This document shows positions 17,309 through 26,710 of a stretch of 64,000 nt of DNA, piece by piece (position 1 is the first letter of the stretch; each line of letters starts with the position of its first letter). The translations under genes were made by a program, and so were the position numbers. The DNA is taken from positions 15,683-79,682 of the forward strand of contig CAWIZC010000003.1 of the NCBI GenBank assembly GCA_963840445.1, in the 5' to 3' direction. Below the pieces are notes generated by a model. The model worked only from the letters and a program-made list of their open reading frames with translations. It did not search any database and had not been told where the DNA came from. The stretch comes from AWTP1-13 sp963840445. GTDB lineage: Bacteria > Pseudomonadota > Alphaproteobacteria > Rhizobiales > Hyphomicrobiaceae.

Positions 17309-17908
17309 CTACGCCCGGAGTGAAAACTCCGGGCGTTTTTTATGGCCGCGCCGATCCGGCAGCACCTGGACCATCGCGCCTGGCCCCAGCCGCTCCAGAA
17401 GCGCCAGAAGATGACGCCGCTCAAGGGCGATGCAGCCCTCGGTTGGCAGATAGCCGGGCCGCGCCACGTGCATGAAGATGGCGCTGCCGCCTCCGCGCAG
17501 ACGCGGTCGTTGGTTGTGCCCGAGCACCACCAACACATCGTAGAGCTCATCCTCCCGCCACAACCGCTCGGCGCTGGCCGGGTAGGGGTGGCGGACAGGG
17601 CGATTGTAGTTGCGATCACCCGGGGCATCGCACCATCCGTCCAATCTGCGCATGGGTTGCACCGACAGCGCTGTGCGAGGCCGGGGCAGACGGTCGGGGC
17701 GGAAACGAACCCCAACCATCGGCCAGCGCCCGATCGGGGTGGCGCCATCGCCCTCCCGCTTGTGCACCCGGCTGCCGCTGCGACCAAGTGCGCAGGGAAA
17801 GGACAGCGGACCCAGATACAGTCGCCCCCTGCGTGCGGCCGACGACAGTGCGACAACGGTGACGGTCACCCTGTTCTTGTTCTGCGGGTGTCGGCGACTA
17901 CATTTCAT
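17309..17908 (-). CDS. L,D-transpeptidase family protein (YkuD domain)
   Basis: 199-residue YkuD-type enzyme, the fold that makes 3-3 peptidoglycan cross-links or attaches proteins to peptidoglycan. The catalytic motif is visible as IFMHVARPGYLPTEGCIAL (about residues 143-161), with His and the Cys of TEGC. Upstream are the substrate-loop segments REGDGATPIGRWPMVG and LVVLGHN. The ATG at 17908 is used. No signal peptide is clear, so export would need another route or a different start. The reading frame stays open far upstream, across the response regulator, but that part is antisense shadow. Confidence 0.8.
   Translation of the reverse strand: MKCSRRHPQNKNRVTVTVVALSSAARRGRLYLGPLSFPCALGRSGSRVHKREGDGATPIGRWPMVGVRFRPDRLPRPRTALSVQPMRRLDGWCDAPGDRNYNRPVRHPYPASAERLWREDELYDVLVVLGHNQRPRLRGGGSAIFMHVARPGYLPTEGCIALERRHLLALLERLGPGAMVQVLPDRRGHKKRPEFSLRA
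17311..17341 (+). terminator. Rho-independent terminator after amtB
   Basis: Stem ACGCCCGGAGT / ACTCCGGGCGT with loop GAAA, followed by TTTTT. It overlaps the last codons of the convergent L,D-transpeptidase gene. Confidence 0.88.
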
Positions 17909-18010
17909 AAACCTCAACCTTCGGCGGGCGTCAGCACACTGTTTCCGTTCCAATTCTGGTGCTAGAGTGCGCTGCGTCGGCAACACCCACAATAAGCGGA
18001 GCAAATTGGC

Positions 18011-18697
18011 ATGAGCACAGCGCGAAAGCTGCTCATCGTCGACGATGACGAGGACCTTCGCGACTCGCTGAAGGACCAGCTCGCGCTGCACGACGAGTTC
18101 GAAGTCCTGACGGCGGGCACTGCATCGAAGGGCATCGACGTCGTCAAGGCCGAGCACCTCGACCTCGTTCTCCTGGACGTCGGTCTGCCCGACATGGACG
18201 GCCGGGAGGCGTGCAAGCTGCTGCGCAAGACGGGCTTCAAGAGTCCGATCGTCATGCTGACCGGCAACGATTCCGACGCGGACATGATTCTGGGCCTCGA
18301 CTCCGGTGCTAACGACTACATCACGAAACCCTTCAAGTTCGCCGTGCTGCTGGCGCGCATCCGCGCCCAGTTGCGTCAGCACGAGCAGAGCGAGGACGCC
18401 GTGTTCGCTATCGGCCCCTATTCGTTCAAGCCAGCATCCAAGCTGCTCGTCGACGAGAAGGGTTCCAAGATCCGGCTGACGGAGAAAGAGACCTCGATCC
18501 TGAAATACCTGTACCGCGCCGGCGAGAAAGTCGTGACGCGGGACGTGCTGCTGCAGGAAGTGTGGGGGTACAATTCCGGCATCACCACGCACACGCTGGA
18601 GACGCATATCTATCGGCTGCGCCAGAAGATCGAGAAAGATCCGTCGCATGCCGAACTGCTGGTGACGGAGACGGGCGGCTACAAGCTTGTCCCCTAG
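18011..18697 (+). CDS. OmpR-family response regulator
   Basis: 228-residue two-component regulator. Receiver domain (1-120) has the acidic DDDED pocket, phospho-acceptor Asp56 in LVLLDVGLPDMDG, Thr84 and Lys106 in YITKPF. The C-terminal winged helix (about 125-228) ends with the recognition segment TTHTLETHIYRLRQKIE and the wing TETGGYKLVP. All phosphorylation residues are intact. No histidine kinase gene lies next to it in this window, so it is an orphan whose partner is encoded elsewhere. It is divergent from the transpeptidase gene across about 100 bp. Confidence 0.93.
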   Translation: MSTARKLLIVDDDEDLRDSLKDQLALHDEFEVLTAGTASKGIDVVKAEHLDLVLLDVGLPDMDGREACKLLRKTGFKSPIVMLTGNDSDADMILGLDSGANDYITKPFKFAVLLARIRAQLRQHEQSEDAVFAIGPYSFKPASKLLVDEKGSKIRLTEKETSILKYLYRAGEKVVTRDVLLQEVWGYNSGITTHTLETHIYRLRQKIEKDPSHAELLVTETGGYKLVP

Positions 18698-18844
18698 AGC
18701 CACAGCAGGTTTCACGCTTCAGCCGCCACCCTGCCTCCGAGACAGCGCACAACTTGTCCACCTGCGGGCTCAACCGTCTGGACCCGAGCGGCCGAATCGC
18801 TGGAGCTTCCACGGGAAAGCCGTGTCCCGCTGGGAGGTTGGTTT

Positions 18845-19366
18845 ATGTCCGTCGACGCGAGTGTTGCGCTACTGCAGCGCATTCCAATCTTCGCCCGCCT
18901 CAGCCAATCGCAGATCGCCGAGATCGTCCGGAAGGCGGAGAAGGTCAAATTCCGATCCGGTCAATGCATCACCGAGGCTGGCAACTCGGGCGATGGCGCT
19001 TACCTGCTGGTCTCCGGCCACGCCGAGCGTGAGGCAGCGCCGGAGCAACCCCTGCCGCCAGGCTCGCTGATCGGCGAACTTGCAATGTTGATTGAGCACA
19101 ACTACGGGGCGACTATCGTCACCAACGGCCGCGTGCACTGCCTGAAAATTACCCGCGCCGCCCTGCGCGACCAGATGTTGGCCGACCCATCGCTGGCGGA
19201 CCTGCTCTCCCAGCACATCAGCGCGCGCCTGCAGAAAGCCGCTAACCGACTGATGCGTATCGATGATCTGCTGGCCAGGAGCGAAGCTTCGGCGGTCCGG
19301 CAGGCCAACTTCGTGGGCTCTCGCCCCTCCGCAACCCCGCTGGACCGTATCCTGGGCGTGCAGTAG
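18845..19366 (+). CDS. Cyclic nucleotide-binding domain protein
   Basis: 173 residues with one Crp-like sensor domain (about 1-125): LLQRIPIFARLSQSQIAEIV, then the beta-roll with SGDGAYLLVSGHAE and the phosphate-binding-cassette-like PGSLIGELAMLIEHNYGATI. The arginine that normally contacts the cyclic phosphate is replaced (NYGAT instead of RSAT), so nucleotide binding is doubtful. There is no helix-turn-helix; the C-terminus is a charged helix LQKAANRLMRIDDLLARSE and a tail. It follows the response regulator on the same strand by 147 bp, so a joint signalling role is possible but unproven. Confidence 0.8.
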   Translation: MSVDASVALLQRIPIFARLSQSQIAEIVRKAEKVKFRSGQCITEAGNSGDGAYLLVSGHAEREAAPEQPLPPGSLIGELAMLIEHNYGATIVTNGRVHCLKITRAALRDQMLADPSLADLLSQHISARLQKAANRLMRIDDLLARSEASAVRQANFVGSRPSATPLDRILGVQ

Positions 19367-19379
19367 GAGCCGCCGCCAA

Positions 19380-19416
19380 AAGAAAAGCGCCCAACCCCGG
19401 GGGAGGAGTTGGGCGC
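19380..19416 (-). terminator. Leftward rho-independent terminator
   Basis: Nine-base stem GCGCCCAAC / GTTGGGCGC with a G/C-rich loop. On the minus strand it runs into TTTTCTTTT, so it most likely ends the ftsK-lolA transcript, 250 bp after lolA, and faces the end of the cyclic-nucleotide-binding gene. Confidence 0.7.
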
Positions 19417-19668
19417 AAGAAGCGCGTCATGCGCATGTGCCGGGAGGGAAGCCGGCACTGCAAGCGGCGTCTTCGGCTAGACGGGGGGCACTACCGATGA
19501 AGAGTGACGCCGCTCGCTACAAGTTCAAAATAATACTTGTAGGGCCCATTGCAATGGGCGACCGGGGGGTGATCACGATATTGTTACGGATTGTTTCAGT
19601 TTTCCCCAGTTTTTATATTTGCCTAGATTCCCTGGGAGCACAGGTGCTGAGTCGCGGTCGGACCTCGA
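19417..19668. other. Non-coding gap with two palindromes
   Basis: No gene seen. It holds a hairpin GTGCCGG..CCGGCAC (19438-19459), a perfect 16-bp palindrome GCCCATTGCAATGGGC (19544-19559), and an AT-rich tract from about 19520 to 19630 that stands out against the surrounding GC content. It is the 3' side of lolA on the minus strand. Confidence 0.6.
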
Positions 19669-20394
19669 TCACTGCTGGCGCAGCTTCTCCAATGCAATCT
19701 GCGGAGGCTTGAACAGCCCTGGATCCAGATTGTCGACTTTGGCCAGCTCAGACAGCTCCACCCGCGTATCAAGGCCTTGCGAGTCGGTAGTAATCCACTC
19801 CCGAAGCTCCAAGGCGGGTTTTTTGGCCAGGAAGATCTTGATCCGACCGGGCGCATCGGGACTCTTATCCTGCAGGGCTACCGCGATCACGTCGTCGACG
19901 TCCTTGACCTCCAGGATCCGGGCATCGCGAAGCAAATCGACATCCTTGCGCAGTAGCACCCTGAACGGTGTTTGATCGAGCCCGACGCGATCGTCGGTTT
20001 TGATGTCGGCGTCCTGGATGACCAGATAGTCGCCGTCAGAGAGGATCAAGAGGCGGCTGGGGGGCGCGTAGTCGAAGCGGAACTTGCCCGGGCGCTGCAC
20101 ATAGAATTTCCCACGCGTCCGCTTGTTGTCGGGGCTGGTCTGCACAAAAGTGCCCTTCAGATCAGGCATCTGATTGAAATAAGTGTTCACCTTCTGCAGA
20201 AGCTCAATCTGCTTCTTGTCGAGTTGCAGCTCGTCAGCACCGGCAACCGGTTCCTTGTTAACCGTCTGGGTCCATGTGCCGGCGCCAACCGGGTTGGCCG
20301 GCAAGCCTTTCTTGGCATCCTGAGCCGACACCGATGCCGAAGCCATTGCCAGCGCCGCGAAAAATGCGATTTGCGCCGCCCTGCGTGCGTTCAT
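19669..20394 (-). CDS. lolA: Outer-membrane lipoprotein carrier protein LolA
   Basis: Periplasmic chaperone that ferries lipoproteins from LolCDE to the outer membrane. 241 residues; signal peptide to about residue 24 (ALAMASASVSAQ). The LolA beta-half-barrel follows: LLQKVNTYFNQMPDLKGTFVQ, RGKFYVQRPGKFRFDYAPP, LLILSDGDYLVIQDADIKT and the C-terminal VDNLDPGLFKPP. Start taken at the ATG at 20394, which has a GGGGG site upstream. ftsK lies directly upstream on the same strand, the usual ftsK-lolA order. Intact. Confidence 0.9.
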   Translation of the reverse strand: MNARRAAQIAFFAALAMASASVSAQDAKKGLPANPVGAGTWTQTVNKEPVAGADELQLDKKQIELLQKVNTYFNQMPDLKGTFVQTSPDNKRTRGKFYVQRPGKFRFDYAPPSRLLILSDGDYLVIQDADIKTDDRVGLDQTPFRVLLRKDVDLLRDARILEVKDVDDVIAVALQDKSPDAPGRIKIFLAKKPALELREWITTDSQGLDTRVELSELAKVDNLDPGLFKPPQIALEKLRQQ

Positions 20395-20450
20395 ATGCAT
20401 CCCCCAAACCACGCCTTCAGGGCGCTGGTTGTCACCGCTACGCCTCGTTT

Positions 20451-20466
20451 GTCTCAACATTGAGAC
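20451..20466. repeat. Inverted repeat between ftsK and lolA
   Basis: GTCTCAA, two bases, TTGAGAC in the 150-bp gap between the ftsK stop and the lolA start. It may be an operator or simply a small hairpin. Confidence 0.5.
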
Positions 20467-20543
20467 GAGATTGTGGGCGATACTACCCGGGACGAACCTG
20501 TGGACAAGCGTAGGCGCGCCACTTTCCCCGCCAAATGCGCCGC

Positions 20544-22914
20544 TCAGCGTGTGCGCCGCGCGGCCGCTGCAGGATCCACCGCCTCGCTGGCCAGGATCTC
20601 GCGTCTGCCCTGATTGGTAGGCGGGCTGAGAACGCCCTCCCGCTCCATACGCTCGACCAGGTCGGCAGCGCGGTTGTAGCCGACACCCAGACGGCGTTGC
20701 AGGTAGCTCGTGGAGGCTTTCTGGTCGCCCCGCACGATGGCCACGGCGCGATCGTAGAGATCGCCGGCGCCCGGTCGGGCCGGGGTTGCAGGGTCCTCCT
20801 GCCGGTCGGTGGTGTCGGTTATGCCCTCGACATAGCGCGGCTCGCCCTGCTCGCGCAGGTAGGCGGTAATGCTTTCCACCTCTTCATCGGAAACGAACGC
20901 GGCGTGCACGCGCAGCGTACGTCCGGTACCGGCCGAGAAAAGCATGTCGCCCTGACCCAGCAGCTGTTCGGCGCCCTGCTCGTTGAGGATGGTGCGGCTG
21001 TCGACCTTGGAGGCGACCTTGAAGCTGATGCGGGTCGGGAAGTTGGCCTTGATGGTGCCGGTGATCACATCCACGGAGGGCCGTTGCGTCGCCATGATCA
21101 GGTGGATGCCGGCTGCGCGCGCCATTTGCGCAAGGCGCTGCACCGCGGCCTCGATCTCCTTGCCGGCAACGCTCATGAGATCGGCGAACTCGTCGACCAC
21201 CACGACGATGTAGGGCATCGGCTCGAGCCCGCCTGGGTGACGGCCGCTGCGAACACGATTGTTGAACACGTCGATGTTGCGCACCGAGATGCTGGCCATG
21301 CGCCGGTAGCGATTCTCCATCTCGCCGACCACCCAATTCAGGGCGGCGACAGCCTTGCGCGCGTCGGTGACGACCGGCGCCAGCAGATGCGGGATGCCGT
21401 TGTAGACCGACAGCTCCAGCATCTTCGGATCGATCATCAGGAAGCGGCACTGCTCGGGCGACAGCCGATGCAGCAGCGACAGGATCATCGAGTTGATGCC
21501 GACCGACTTGCCTGAGCCGGTGGTGCCAGCCACCAGCAGATGCGGCATGCGCACCAGATCGGCGAACACCGGCGTACCGTTGATGCTCTTGCCGAGCACC
21601 AGCGGCAGGGTGGCATCGCCCGATCGAAAGGCCTCCGATTCGAACAGCTCGCGCAGAAACACGGTCTCGCGATGCGCATTGGGCAGCTCGATGCCGATGG
21701 CGTTGCGCCCCGGCACGACGGCGACACGTGCGGACTCCGAACTCATCGAGCGAGCGATGTCGTCGGCGAGCGCAATCACCCGCGAGGACTTGATGCCGCG
21801 CGCCGGCTCGAACTCGAACAGCGTGACCACCGGGCCGGGATGGATGTCTTTCACCTCGCCCCTGATGCCGAAATCGGCCAAGCACAACCGCCAGCGCATC
21901 GGCCTGCTCGCGTAGTGCAGACTGGCTGAGATCGGAGCCGGCCCTGACCACGGGTGGACGCTTCAGAATGCTGTGCGGCGGCCGCTTGTAGGCCGGCTGT
22001 GCGCCAGCGGGCGCGGCCAGTCGCGGCTCGTCGGGCAACTCAACCGACGATGCGGATTCGCTGCTCTGCGGCGCGAACCGCTCGGCGATCTTGCGGCTTT
22101 CGAAGTCCGTGTTGCGGTCGAAGGACGCGTCGCGCATCGCCTGCTCCGGCTCGAGCGTCACGGTCGAAGGCACCGTCCTTTGCGGCTCAAGGGTCAGGGT
22201 AGGCTCGATGTGGAACCTCTGCGATCGATATGAAGCGGCCGCGGCCAGCAACGGTTCGCGTCGCGCAGCGGCGAACTCGACCAGCACCCGCCAAGCGGCA
22301 GCAAGTGCCTGCGAACCCGCACGCTGGGCGCGTTGCCCCATCTGCTCCAGGTCGCGTTGCGACAGTCCGAGGCTGCCCGCCATTATCAGCAGTCCACCCG
22401 CGAAATAGATGAGGCCGGCGGCAGCCCAGGCCCAATCCGGACTGAAGGGCAGAAGCAGGCTCGCCAGCAGCTCGATGCCGAAATCGCCGAGGATGCCGCC
22501 GTAGTTGTGATGCAGCGGCCAGTTGACCGTGGGCGGCAGCGAGGCGAATGCGCCTGCGATAAAAATGACGGAGATCGGCGCTGCGACCAGCTTGGTGCGC
22601 AGGCCTTCCACATTCTGCTCGGAGACCAGCTGCAGTCCCCAGAAAAGGGGAGGAAGAAACACAAAGACGCTGGCCAAGCCCACCATCTGCATCAGCAGGT
22701 CGGCCAGAATGGCGCCGAGCGGGCCGAGCAGGTTGTGGGTGGGGCCGCTGGTGGCATGCGTGAGGCTCGGATCGGCGGCCGACCAGGTCAGCAGGCTCAG
22801 GGCACCGGCGGCACAGCCACCGAGCACGAGCACGCCCGACACTTTATAAAGCCACCCCTTTAGCCAACCCGAGAGGGAGGCCGAAAGCGAGGGGGCTACA
22901 CCCCGATACGCCAT
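20544..22914 (-). CDS. ftsK: DNA translocase FtsK, frame-broken
   Basis: Hexameric motor that moves DNA through the septum and aids chromosome dimer resolution. About 790 residues: four N-terminal membrane helices (VSGVLVLGGCAAGALSLLTW onward), a linker, then the alpha/beta motor with GPVVTLFEFEPARGIKSSRV, Walker A GTTGSGKSVGIN, Walker B VVVVDEFADLM and ATQRPSVDVITG. The C-terminal gamma winged helix, which reads KOPS, has SYLQRRLGVGYNRAADLVERME. One extra base near 21878-21884 (CTTGG for CTGG) breaks the frame after EQADAL; removing it restores ADFGIRGEV. The ATG at 22914 lies 15 bp after the aminotransferase stop. Confidence 0.9.
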
Positions 22915-22928
22915 GGGCACAAACGCGG

Positions 22929-24147
22929 TTAAGTGGACAACTGGACAACACGCTCCAGCGCTTCCCTGACGGTCGACCGCATCTTGCACAAGCGCGACGC
23001 GAACATAGCGATCGCCAGGATTGATGCCCGCTCGATCGCTCTGGGCCAGGTAGGCGCCAGGGATGACCTTGACACCTGCCTTTTGCCAAATGGTTAACGC
23101 CGCCTGCTCGCCGTTGCCGAGGTGGCTCATGTCGAGCCATAGGAAAAAGCCGCCACCCGGCCGCTGGTAGCTGAAGCGTCCGGCCAGCAGCTCGTCACAC
23201 ACGTCGAATTTGGCGCGATAGGCCTTGCGGATGGCGTCCACGTGCGCCTCGTCGGACCAGACCGCTGCCGAAGCATGCTGCACGACGCCCGGCATTTGTG
23301 GCGCGGTCTGATTGCGGATTTCGGTCAGCGTATCGAGGAGATCGCCGTCGCCGGCGACGAAGCCCGAGCGAAGGCCGGGCAGGTTGGACCGCTTGGACAG
23401 CGAGTTGAAGACGAGCAGGTTCTTGAAACGCTCGGGCGTGGCAGCGGCAACCTGGAGGCCGCCGGTCGGCGGCGCGTTGGTGTAGATCTCCGAATAGCAC
23501 TCGTCGAAGAACAGGATGAAGTCGTAACGGCGCGCCAATGCGAGCGCGCGGCGGATGTAGTCGGGCGTGGCGACGGCACCCTGCGGGTTGGAGGGCGAGC
23601 ACAGGTAGAACCCGGCCGTGCGCCGCAGAATGTCGGGCTGCTGCTCCAACTCATCGAGATCGGGCAGGTGGCCGGTATTCGCCGTGGCGTTGAGGAAATA
23701 AGGTTCGCAGCCGGTGCCGTATGCTCCACCAACATAGGCTTGGTAATACGGGTTGGTGACCAGCATCACCGGCTGGCCATCGAAACTCTTGCGGCCGACT
23801 GCCGGCAGCGCCGCGAAGTACAAGCCCTCGCGAGAGCCGTTGATGGGCAGAATCTCGCGCGCCGCATCGATGGCGCCGGCAAGGCCGTAGCGCCGGCCGA
23901 TCCAAGCAGCGATGGCCTCGCGCAATTCGTCGGAGCCGCGGATCTTCGGATAGCTCGACAGCTCGGTTCGTGCCTCGGCCAGCTTCTCGGCGACGAACGC
24001 CGGCATCGCCTCGCGCGGATCGCCGACGGTGAGCTCGATCGGCCGCGCATGGCCAGGCGCGACGTTCTCGAACAGGCGTCGCGCCCTGGTGAAGGGCGAA
24101 ATGATCCTGCCCTGGGTGAGGGCTTGAAGGCCGGAGGTAGCGAGCAT
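22929..24147 (-). CDS. PLP-dependent class I/II aminotransferase, frame-broken
   Basis: Fold-type I aminotransferase, about 406 residues, of the type annotated in alphaproteobacteria as DapC-like succinyldiaminopimelate aminotransferase. Visible: PIELTVGDPREAMP, YPKIRGSDELREAIAAWIGRRYGL, NGSREGLYFAALP, SPSNPQGAVA, the PLP-phosphate region FDECYSEIYT, and the Schiff-base lysine in SLSKRSNLPGLRSGF. An extra G at 22977-22980 shifts the last 15 codons; corrected, the protein ends STVREALERVVQLST at 22929. Uncorrected, it runs on into ftsK as a false fusion. Start at the ATG at 24147. Substrate not certain. Confidence 0.85.
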
Positions 24148-24202
24148 GGGCAATCCTTAGTTCCCCGAGCGTGCGGGGCGCGAGGCCGTATCGTCGCTCA
24201 GA

Positions 24203-25493
24203 TCATATACGACCCATGCGCACGTCTTCTTCCGGGTTGGCGCCGATCTTGTGCACGGTCAGGTCGGCACCGCGGCGCTCTTCCTCGGCACTGAGGCGCA
24301 GCCCCATCACGGTATCGACGGCCCCATAGATGACAAAGCCTGCCAGCGCGCCATAGGCCGCGCCCATCAGACTGCCCACCAGCTGCGAGGTGAACGTGAC
24401 GCCGCCCATGCCGCCGAGCGCCGTCAGCCCGAAGATGCCGCAGGCGATGCCGCCCCATAGGCCGCACAGGCCGTGCAGGGGCCACACGCCGAGCACGTCG
24501 TCGATCTTCCATTCGTTGCTGGCGAGCTGGAACACATAGACGAAGATGACGCCTGCCACACCGCCAACGACCAGCGCGCCGATCGGATGCATGACGTCCG
24601 AACCGGCACAGACGGCCACCAGATCCGGCCAGCGCGCCGTTGTGAATAAAGCCCGGATCGCCGTCGCCAGCGATCAGCGCGGCGATGATGCCGCCGCACA
24701 TGGCCATCAGCGAGTTCATGGCGACGAGCCCGCTGACGGCCTTCAGCGACTGCGCGCTCATCACGTTGAAGCCGAACCAGCCGATGCACAGCAGCCAGGA
24801 GCCCATGGCCAGCCAGGGGATCGACGACGGCGGGAATGCCGATCACACGGCCCGGCTCATAGCGTCCGAGACGCGGGCCGAGCTGACGAACGGCGGAGAA
24901 GCCGATCCAGCCGCCGACCGCGTGCACGACGATCGATCCGGCGAAATCGTGAAACTCGGCGCCGAACCTGGCTTTGAAGAAGCTCTTCCTGCAGGCCGAA
25001 GTTCTTGTTCCAGACGATGCCTTCGAAGAAGGGATAGAAGAGGCCGACGATCAGGGCCGTCGCGACGCACTGCGGAAGGAACTTGGCGCGCTCGGCGATG
25101 CCCCCCGAGACGATCGCTGGAACGGCCGCGGCGAACGTGCACAGGAAGAAGAAGCGCACCAGGGTAAGCCCATGCGCGTCGTAGCCCTGCTGCGCCGCCG
25201 CTGATCGCCGGGGCGCTGAGGAAGAAGGTCACTCCGTAGGCGATCGTGAAGCCGACGAGGAAATAGGCGACCGTGGAGATGGCGAAGTCGACCAGGATCT
25301 TGCACAGCGCGTTGACCTGGTTCTTGTGGCGGACGGTGCCGGCTTCCAGAAAGGCGAAGCCGCCGTGCATGGCAAACACCAGGACGGCGCCCACCAGCAG
25401 AAACAGCACATCCGCACCGACTGCATCCCGGCCAAGCTTGCTCTGGACGTCCCCATCCTTCCCCCTGCCAGCGGTTGCCCATTCTTTGGGCAC
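24203..25493 (-). CDS. Second ammonium transporter, four frame breaks
   Basis: A second Amt/Rh-family channel, about 428 residues when repaired, not closely similar to the 15.8-kb AmtB. Core parts: VFAMHGGFAFLEAGTVRHKNQVN, GFTIAYGVTFF, VPAIVSGGIAERAKF, SIVVHAVGGWIGFSA with pore histidine, SSIPWLAMGSWLLCIGWFGFN, and LHGLCGLWGGIACGIFG. Single extra bases lie near 25185-25187 (GGG), 24984-24988, 24832-24834 (CCC) and 24623-24625; deleting them gives uninterrupted sequence to the stop at 24203. No PII gene accompanies it. The start at 25493 is uncertain. Confidence 0.8.
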
Positions 25494-25499
25494 ACGCGC

Positions 25500-25530
25500 T
25501 CTATAGGCAGAATGATCATTTCCCTGTCAA
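25500..25530 (-). promoter_or_regulatory. Candidate sigma-70 promoter of the second amt gene
   Basis: TTGACA (25525-25530) and TATAGA (25500-25505) on the minus strand, 19 bp apart. The -10 nearly abuts the first in-frame ATG, so either the message is close to leaderless or the true start is further inside. Confidence 0.4.
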
Positions 25531-25652
25531 GGAGCTTCTGCAGCTCGCGCGCGCATGCCGTTACGCCGGGGATGCGCTGACCGGGTGTCGCAAGTCGCTG
25601 AGCTCGACGGCTAGCAAGTGCGGCAGGCCTGGGAGTGCGGCGAGGCCGTGCG

Positions 25653-26561
25653 TCAGCGTACGCGGCGCGGGTTCATGTACAGGTCGGTTTCCTGCTTCTC
25701 GAGCTTGGGCGTGTATCTGCCAGCCGCGACTTCGCGCGCCAAGGTGCGCATGTGGCGGCGCGCATCGGCGTTGAAGATCAGCATGCCGCAGAACAACTTG
25801 AGCACCATCATCAGCCGCGGGTCTGCATACTCGGCCTTGACGCGTCCCTTCCAGTGACCGCCGATCGACAAGACCCTGCCGTCGAGCGTGCCGATCGCCT
25901 GATTGTGGTGGTTGTAGAGCGTGTAGTCGCCGCCCAGATCGATGAAATCGCGGCGCAGGCGGAAGAACTGCGGCTTGCCGTCCTCCAGCAGGAAGAACGA
26001 GAAGTTCTCGGGCAGCAGCGGCCATTTGTGCGCCGAGCGCTCGAGATAGACCATGTTCTCGTGATCGGAGACGTTGATGGAGAAGCACGTCACCGGCAGG
26101 CCGTGCGCACCCAGCGTGAGCTGCAGGCTGCGGCCGATCATGAGGTCCATGGTGGCGCGCCAGTTCAGCGTCTCATTGAACAGCTTGAACACCAGCCGCT
26201 TGTCCATGCCGGTGTTCTTCTTCCAGAGGTCCTCGCGGTAGCCGAGCAGCCCGGTGCGCTCGCCGTGCTCGATCACCTCGGCGAAGATATCCATGTCGGT
26301 GGTGAACTGGCGCGACTTGGCGCGGTTGCGGCTGTGCTTGTAGATGCCGAATTCAATCGAGTTGAAGTTCGTGATCCAGACGTCGATGACGAACTCGGTG
26401 AACTCGGCCTTGCTGCGCAGGGAGCGCTTTGCGGCCTTTGTGGGTTCCGTCGTGCTGGCGGACTTGGCCGTGCGCTGCAGCACCTCGGCGCGAGCCTCGC
26501 TGGCCGCCTCGGCGGCGGCCGCATTCGCTTCCAGTTCCGCCGTCCTGCTTCCGTCTGCCAT
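25653..26561 (-). CDS. Unrecognised protein of about 300 residues
   Basis: Not recognised. 302 residues from the ATG at 26561 (an earlier ATG at 26597 is possible). The first 50 residues are alanine/glutamate-rich and probably a disordered or coiled helix (EANAAAAEAASEARAEVLQR). The rest is a compact mixed beta domain: EFTEFVIDVWITNFNSIEFGIYKHSRNR, LWKKNTGMDKRLVFKLFNETLNWRATM, then a beta-rich half with YTLYNHHNQAIGTLDGRVLSIGG. No signal peptide or membrane helix is convincing. Codon use looks like a normal resident gene. Convergent or unlinked to its neighbours. Confidence 0.65.
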   Translation of the reverse strand: MADGSRTAELEANAAAAEAASEARAEVLQRTAKSASTTEPTKAAKRSLRSKAEFTEFVIDVWITNFNSIEFGIYKHSRNRAKSRQFTTDMDIFAEVIEHGERTGLLGYREDLWKKNTGMDKRLVFKLFNETLNWRATMDLMIGRSLQLTLGAHGLPVTCFSINVSDHENMVYLERSAHKWPLLPENFSFFLLEDGKPQFFRLRRDFIDLGGDYTLYNHHNQAIGTLDGRVLSIGGHWKGRVKAEYADPRLMMVLKLFCGMLIFNADARRHMRTLAREVAAGRYTPKLEKQETDLYMNPRRVR

Positions 26562-26710
26562 GCTGCGGCCTCCTGCAGAAGCGCCCGCACGCAGCACAAC
26601 GGCGCGAATCAGTGTGTGGACGTTAGCATCGCTGCCCGATCAGGAAATGCGCAGCTGCACGCATGTGCAAAAAAGCTGTGAGCGCCGTGGCTTGGCGGGC
26701 TGCGCCGCGA

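Noticed and set aside
17909..18715. Upstream continuation of the L,D-transpeptidase frame across the response regulator
   Set aside because: Antisense to a well-supported gene and without domain content; the true start is at 17908.
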